A stretch of 29,283 nucleotides of DNA from CAZMRF01 sp964568735 (GTDB lineage: Bacteria > Acidobacteriota > Polarisedimenticolia > JACPZX01). Below are positions 25,511-29,283 of the stretch, in pieces; position 1 is the first letter of the stretch, and every line of letters starts with the position of its first letter. Location of the stretch: the NCBI GenBank assembly GCA_964568735.1, contig CAZMRF010000065.1, positions 1 through 29,283 on the forward strand, in the 5' to 3' direction. A program made the translations under genes and the position numbers. The notes beneath the pieces are model-generated. The model saw only the letters and a list, made by a program, of their open reading frames with translations. It made no database searches and was not told the DNA's origin.

Positions 25511-25758
25511 GAGTGTCGATTAATGTGTCGGGGAACCGATGGATCGTTCGGTTGATCGTTCAGCCGTGAGTGCGTCAATTCCCCGCGCCGTATCCACATA
25601 CGACGCAGGACGTGTCAGAATGCAACCCCGCGCGCGAAGGCTGCTTGCCCGATTGGCGAAGGTGCCGGACCCGGTCTATTCGACACCTTTTCGCCGCGTG
25701 TGCCCGTGCCGAGTTATGATCACTCACAGTTCGGCGCACACCGAGACCAGGGGTATCC
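25511..25758. other. Intergenic region at the boundary with the cassette array
   Basis: 248 bp without a gene. It contains an 8-bp direct repeat, GATCGTTC (25542-25549 and 25554-25561), and an imperfect inverted repeat at 25655-25695. Before the first cassette gene comes TGCCGAGTTATGA (25707-25719), which partly resembles the right end of the attC-like sites. No integrase or clear attI is seen. Confidence 0.5.
25655..25695. repeat. Imperfect inverted repeat left of the first cassette gene
   Basis: GGCGAAGGTG pairs with CACCTTTTCGCC, leaving two bases unpaired, across a 19-nt loop. It could be a degenerate recombination site or simply a terminator-like structure after the helicase gene; a T-run is lacking. 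Confidence 0.45.
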
Positions 25759-26364
25759 ATGGGTTTGACTAGCTGGCTTCGAGGGAAACCCACCGAGCCG
25801 TCGCAGGGCGGCAACGTCACTCAGCACGTGAGCAGTGTCCTCGACTGGTTTGAGGCAAGGCGACCCTTGCCCCCAGATTCCACTAGCGAGGGGACGGCTC
25901 GAGTGGTTGCAGGCATGACGTTCTGGTGGCTACTCCACCCAGAGAATGATACACGGACACTCGCTTCAATAGATTACGCGGACCAGAAGACTCTGAAGTT
26001 CGAGTACTTCTGTCTCAAGGCATTCGCCTTATCTTTCGCGATGGCGGGAGCGGTCTCCGATCCTCGCAAACAACGAGCGATACTGGAATTGGTCACGGAG
26101 CTTGTTTTGAACTATCCCGCCTCTCCTCTGGCCGGGGCATCTTCCAGCCGATATGCAGAGCGACTCCAGCAGTATTCGAGAATCAACATTCATGCAGAGG
26201 CAGCAGCCGGCGGCCCGCTCCTATTACGGCACTTTTCAAGTTGCTGTGGCGCACCCCAGGACCTCCAACTCATGACTTTGGCGAGCGCTTTCTACCCCTT
26301 GAAGGATGAGGTCCAGGGATGGTTGGCCGGCGAAGCGATGCAGAGCATGCTGTCTGCAGTCTGA
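25759..26364 (+). CDS. Hypothetical protein in first cassette-like unit
   Basis: Unrecognised 201-aa protein. The start ATG 25759 (MGLTSWLRGKPTEP) has AGGGG just upstream. It looks soluble and mostly helical, with a hydrophobic middle (FCLKAFALSFAMAGAV) and a Cys pair (SSCCGAP). Base composition is clearly less GC-rich than the helicase gene to its left. It has the same direction as the next three genes, and an attC-like repeat starts 17 bp after its stop. These features suggest a mobile gene cassette. No function is proposed. Confidence 0.7.
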   Translation: MGLTSWLRGKPTEPSQGGNVTQHVSSVLDWFEARRPLPPDSTSEGTARVVAGMTFWWLLHPENDTRTLASIDYADQKTLKFEYFCLKAFALSFAMAGAVSDPRKQRAILELVTELVLNYPASPLAGASSSRYAERLQQYSRINIHAEAAAGGPLLLRHFSSCCGAPQDLQLMTLASAFYPLKDEVQGWLAGEAMQSMLSAV

Positions 26365-26380
26365 GGGAGGCGATTGTGGC

Positions 26381-26473
26381 GCCGAACGGCATGAAGCCGA
26401 CGGCGGCCAGGCGGGTTGGTTGCTGGAGTTGTGGGCGGCCCTTAGCCGCCGCGGCTTGCGCCGAGCGTTGCTG
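26381..26473 (+). repeat. attC-like recombination site 1
   Basis: Imperfect inverted repeat of 93 bp after the first cassette gene. The left box GCCGAAC is near the RYYYAAC form. The left arm ACGGCATGAAGCCGACGGCG pairs with the right arm CGCCGCGGCTTGCGCCG, leaving a G and an A unpaired on the left arm only. It ends in GAGCGTTGCTG (GTT box at 26467). The segment AAGCCGACG with its bulged A, and CGGCTT nine bases before GTT, follow the classical aadA-type attC layout. The right box departs from GTTRRRY beyond GTTG. Confidence 0.7.
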
Positions 26474-26499
26474 AAGCCGAAGGGGGGCTGATACGAGTG

Positions 26500-27285
26500 A
26501 TGCTCGTGGCCGCGCCTGAGCTCGTAAAGATGCACGAGGACGTGGTGGAGTATGGGGTAGTGATTCACACCACGATCATGGCCGTGCACGAGCAAAGAGG
26601 AGAACGTGCGCTCTCTGGGGGCGCCTTGTCGAGCATTAGGGCCGATCTTCTGGGGTTGCACAGATCTGTGGCGGCTCTTTGTAGTGATGGATGGGCCTTC
26701 GCTGCGACGCCAATACTTAGGACGATGATCGAACTCATGCTGAGCACGGCAGTGATAGTGGAGGATGTGAAGCAAGCGGAGTATCGAGGGTTCAAGTACA
26801 CCCACCAGTTCCTGAAGGCAAACCTCAACAACGCGCAGTTCCCGGAAGATCAGCGCAGGTTCATGCGAAGCCAGATTCAGGACGGGATCGCCGCACTTCC
26901 CCAAGACCTCAGAGAGACGGCGAAGCGGCACGTCTACTCGGAGAAGTTGGGACCATACTGGTACAGTCCGGAGTACGCGAGACCTTCCGATGTTGTTGAC
27001 AAGCTCTGCCCGCCTGAGGTGGTTCAACTCTATGCGCTTTACTCTGGCGGGGCTCACGGCGGGTATCTCGGCCTGAGGCTCCTGAAGGATGAGCCAGACC
27101 TAATTCATCCTAACCCTCGTCCCGACAAGCGTTCTCAGGATATGGCCCTAGTTGCCAGTGTGAGGTTCAGCCTTGAGGTCATAAGGGCATGCGATCGATT
27201 CGAGACGGGGGGAGTAAATGATGAGATGTCGGCCCAGATGTTCGACAGATTCTATGGTCTCAAGGAGCTCTGGGGCTCGGCCTAA
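26500..27285 (+). CDS. DUF5677-like helical protein (cassette gene)
   Basis: A 261-aa, mostly helical protein from ATG 26500; GTG 26497 just before it is also in frame. The central stretch LHRSVAALCSDGWAFAATPILRTMIELM followed by STAVIVEDV, and the later YALYSGGAHGGYLGL, resemble the DUF5677 group, whose members are often found in accessory islands and may be HEPN-related; this assignment is from memory of the pattern. Its stop codon TAA lies inside the left box of the next attC-like site (GCCTAAC), a typical cassette arrangement. GC is lower than the core genes. Cellular role unknown; an abortive-infection or toxin-type role is possible from context only. Confidence 0.65.
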   Translation: MLVAAPELVKMHEDVVEYGVVIHTTIMAVHEQRGERALSGGALSSIRADLLGLHRSVAALCSDGWAFAATPILRTMIELMLSTAVIVEDVKQAEYRGFKYTHQFLKANLNNAQFPEDQRRFMRSQIQDGIAALPQDLRETAKRHVYSEKLGPYWYSPEYARPSDVVDKLCPPEVVQLYALYSGGAHGGYLGLRLLKDEPDLIHPNPRPDKRSQDMALVASVRFSLEVIRACDRFETGGVNDEMSAQMFDRFYGLKELWGSA

Positions 27286-27373
27286 CAAGCGCTTTCAGCG
27301 CACGCGGGCGGGGCGCGCCGCTCTGAGTTCGCGCGGTTGCTTGCGCGCACGCCGCTGACGCGGCACGTTGACG
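27280..27373 (+). repeat. attC-like recombination site 2
   Basis: 94-bp imperfect inverted repeat with a perfect RYYYAAC left box, GCCTAAC (27280-27286), that includes the stop codon of the preceding gene. TCAGCG on the left pairs with CGCTGA on the right, with further partial GC pairing inside. The right end is CACGTTGACGACT, whose last 11 bases are identical to those of site 3. Less regular inside than sites 1 and 3. Confidence 0.68.
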
Positions 27374-27391
27374 ACTTGGGGAGGGCTGATT

Positions 27392-28054
27392 GTGCCAAGC
27401 AAGGCGCGACACGCGCTAGAGAGGAATGCCGAAGATGTGAAGCGCCTTCTTGAGATTCACGAGCACCTCGGTGGCGACGCTCGCGGAAGGCGCTTCAGAC
27501 TAGAGGTTTTGAACAAATCGGCAATCGTTCTCATTACGGCTATCTGGGAAGCCTATTGCGAGGACATCGCAACTGAAGCACTCGAGCACATGGTCTCGCA
27601 CCTCCCTGATGCTTCGGGCCTACCAAAGGAGCTCAAGAAACGAATCGCGAGGGAGACGAAGGCGGATGTCAACGAGATCGCAGTTTGGGACCTCGCAGAT
27701 CAAGGCTGGAAAGCCAAGGTGAGGGGACGCCTATCCGCACTCACGGAAGAACGCAACAGGAAGCTCAACACGCCGAAGTCTGACAGTATCGACACACTTT
27801 TCGCCGAGTCGATAGGCCTCGTGGGAGTGAGCGAAACGTGGCACTGGAAGGGAATGACGGTCCAAACGGCCAAGAAGAAGCTCGACACCTACGTCACGCT
27901 GCGGGGGGCCATTGCCCATCGGGGCAAGGGAACGGCTACCTGCAAGAAGGCCCAGGTCATAGACTACTTCGATCACGTAAGACGGTTGGTTGCGAAGACG
28001 GGAGGTAGGATCAATTCATTCGTCAGGGGAGTAACAGGGAAGGGTCTGTGGTGA
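27392..28054 (+). CDS. HEPN-domain protein, RiboL-PSP-HEPN type (cassette gene)
   Basis: Protein of 220 aa. GTG 27392 is chosen for the strong GGGGAGG eight bases upstream; the TTG at 27368 lies in the recombination site and is rejected. The early helix LNKSAIVLITAIWEAYCEDI and the late RGAIAHRGKG fit the RiboL-PSP-HEPN/MAE_28990-like group. The catalytic RxxxxH motif of HEPN ribonucleases is present as Arg171...His176. HEPN RNases act as toxins in toxin-antitoxin and abortive-infection systems. No separate antitoxin gene is visible in the same cassette, so the protein may be self-controlled or act with a neighbouring cassette. A stop codon directly precedes site 3. Confidence 0.75.
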   Translation: MPSKARHALERNAEDVKRLLEIHEHLGGDARGRRFRLEVLNKSAIVLITAIWEAYCEDIATEALEHMVSHLPDASGLPKELKKRIARETKADVNEIAVWDLADQGWKAKVRGRLSALTEERNRKLNTPKSDSIDTLFAESIGLVGVSETWHWKGMTVQTAKKKLDTYVTLRGAIAHRGKGTATCKKAQVIDYFDHVRRLVAKTGGRINSFVRGVTGKGLW

Positions 28055-28156
28055 GTCGTCTGACTACGGCATGCAGGCGACGGCGGGCGCTGGCGCCTGC
28101 GCAGAACATGAAGCGTCCGGTCTCGCCCGCCGCGCCTGATGCCGAGCGTTGACGAC
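28055..28156 (+). repeat. attC-like recombination site 3
   Basis: The most regular of the three sites, beginning at the base after the HEPN stop codon. Outer arms GTCGTC...GACGAC pair. An internal mismatch zone (like the unpaired central spacer) follows, then CGGCATGCAGGCGACGGCGG pairs with CCGCCGCGCCTGATGCCG. Only a G and an A are left unpaired, both on the left arm, at the same places as in site 1. GTCTGAC and GTTGACG are the left and right boxes, each nine bases from the inner arm. Confidence 0.75.
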
Positions 28157-28172
28157 TGATAATGGACTAGAG

Positions 28173-29180
28173 ATGGATAAGCGATACCAAGTCTTCGTTA
28201 GCTCGACCTATGCCGACCTCCGAGAGGAGCGCTCGAAGGTAATCCAAGCCCTCATGGAGATGGACTGCATTCCTTCTGGAATGGAGCTCTTTCCAGCCGC
28301 AGACGAAGAACAGTGGAGATTCATCCAGCGAGTGATAGATGACTGTGACTACTACCTTCTCATCATAGGTGGCCGATACGGTAGCACAACTCCAGAGGGA
28401 ATCAGTTACACAGAGAAGGAGTACGACTATGCGAGAGAACGCGGACTAAAGATTCTTGCCTTTATTCGCGAAACAATTGACGATCTACCTGAAGCGAAGA
28501 CTGACTCTGATGCCGAATCCAGGGCGCGTCTCTTGGAGTTCAGGAAAAGCGTCGCCACGGGGCGACTGGTGAAGCATTGGAATCTGGCTTCTGATCTGCC
28601 AGGACTCGTTGCGCTGAGCCTTCAGAAAACCATTAAGACCTACCCAGCCGTGGGATGGATAAGGGCGAACGAGGCTAGAACACCAGAGGAGCTCCGCGAG
28701 CTCAATGAACTTCGCAAGCAGAATGAAGTGTTGAGAGGGCGTGTGAGAGAACTTGAAAGTCAATACGCTCCTCGGATAGACGACATAGCTGGTCTCGACG
28801 AGACGATCAAACTGTCCGGTCAATGCTGGGTAACCTCGTGGGAGTCCTACCGTCCGTGGTCCGTAACTCTTACGTGGCTGAAACTATTCGCACTGATCTC
28901 TCCGTTCCTGGATACGAATCCAAATGAAGTTACGGCGAGAGATCGGATCGCCGAGGCTCTCTTCAAGTACAGCAGCAGTTCCGGTTCATCGCCAAATCTC
29001 GATGACCAAGATCTCCAGACAGTGAAGATTCAGCTGTCAGCGCTCAATCTTGTATCAGTCTCCTACCTTCAGACCGTTGCGGGAGGAATGGCGTGGTTTT
29101 GGCAGCTTAGCAATTCAGGGAGGAAGCTAATGATTGAACTCAGGGCGATTCGAACATCCAAAGGACGAAGCACGCCATAG
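28173..29180 (+). CDS. DUF4062-domain protein (cassette gene)
   Basis: A 335-aa protein from ATG 28173 (MDKRYQVFVSSTYADL). The first ~95 residues are a clear DUF4062 domain: VFVSSTYADLREER, PSGMELFPAADEEQW, CDYYLLIIGGRYGS, GISYTEKEYDYA. This domain is TIR-like or related and occurs in many proteins of predicted conflict systems. Around residues 165-195 is a coiled coil (PEELRELNELRKQNEVLRGR). The C-terminal ~130 residues appear helical and may be a winged-helix-like domain. GC content and direction match the other cassette genes. No attC-like site is complete in the 103 bp left after its stop. A signalling or effector role in defence is possible but unproven. Confidence 0.82.
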   Translation: MDKRYQVFVSSTYADLREERSKVIQALMEMDCIPSGMELFPAADEEQWRFIQRVIDDCDYYLLIIGGRYGSTTPEGISYTEKEYDYARERGLKILAFIRETIDDLPEAKTDSDAESRARLLEFRKSVATGRLVKHWNLASDLPGLVALSLQKTIKTYPAVGWIRANEARTPEELRELNELRKQNEVLRGRVRELESQYAPRIDDIAGLDETIKLSGQCWVTSWESYRPWSVTLTWLKLFALISPFLDTNPNEVTARDRIAEALFKYSSSSGSSPNLDDQDLQTVKIQLSALNLVSVSYLQTVAGGMAWFWQLSNSGRKLMIELRAIRTSKGRSTP

Positions 29181-29283
29181 GTGGAGCGGCCCGGCACCAA
29201 AGATTCGTCTAGGAGAAGACAGGCAAGCCGGAACGTGTCAATGAGAATGAGACAGGTGGTGTTCGCATTTAGTGAGCAAGCTC

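Noticed and set aside
29181..29283. Fourth attC-like site after the DUF4062 gene
   Set aside because: CCGGAAC at 29228 faintly resembles a left box, but no paired right arm or GTT box exists before the window ends.
1..29283. tRNA or rRNA genes, CRISPR arrays, insertion sequences, transposase or integrase genes
   Set aside because: No cloverleaf-like segments with a TTCGA arm in proper context, no regular spaced repeats, and no transposase or tyrosine-recombinase motifs were found on either strand by eye.

Overview
The window is about 29 kb of high-GC bacterial chromosome, joined at its right end to visibly lower-GC accessory DNA. No single gene fixes the lineage. Giant multiheme cytochromes, a class I lysyl-tRNA synthetase, a sigma-32-type factor, a bacterial histone and an E1 alpha-beta fusion together suggest an uncultivated soil, sediment or groundwater bacterium, perhaps of an Acidobacteriota, Myxococcota/Desulfobacterota-like or FCB-related lineage. 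That placement is inference only.

Left part (1-9.3 kb). Two minus-strand genes for thiamine-diphosphate E1 components come first: a stand-alone alpha subunit, then an alpha-beta fusion cut by the window edge. Next is a small GGQ-motif release-factor-like gene. A head-to-head pair of membrane cytochromes follows; they have 19 and 11 CXXCH haem motifs and each ends in a b-type membrane domain. They look like quinone-linked electron conduits, plausibly for extracellular or metal respiration. rluB closes this part.

Middle (9.4-25.5 kb). An FAD disulfide oxidoreductase is followed by a tightly coupled minus-strand operon: methyltransferase, geranylgeranyl-reductase-like flavoprotein, KS-alpha-like ketosynthase and YceI-type lipocalin. 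This operon probably makes a small polyketide-, lipid- or quinone-type product. Then come a very long MFS/spermidine-synthase/TPR fusion, a degenerate receiver protein, a 61-aa histone-fold protein with a near-consensus promoter and a clear terminator, a RpoH-like sigma factor, a possible 25-aa membrane peptide, class I LysRS and a SWIM-SNF2 helicase.

Right end (25.5-29.3 kb). Four plus-strand single-gene units encode an orphan protein, a DUF5677-like protein, a HEPN protein with an intact RxxxxH motif and a DUF4062 protein. The first three are each followed by an imperfect inverted repeat of about 95 bp. These repeats have the layout of integron attC sites: an AAC-type left box, a GTT right box, and unpaired G and A bases on one arm. 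I read this as the start of an integron cassette array, or an integrase-less one, carrying likely defence-type cassettes. No integrase is in the window. This is the most unusual part of the sequence.
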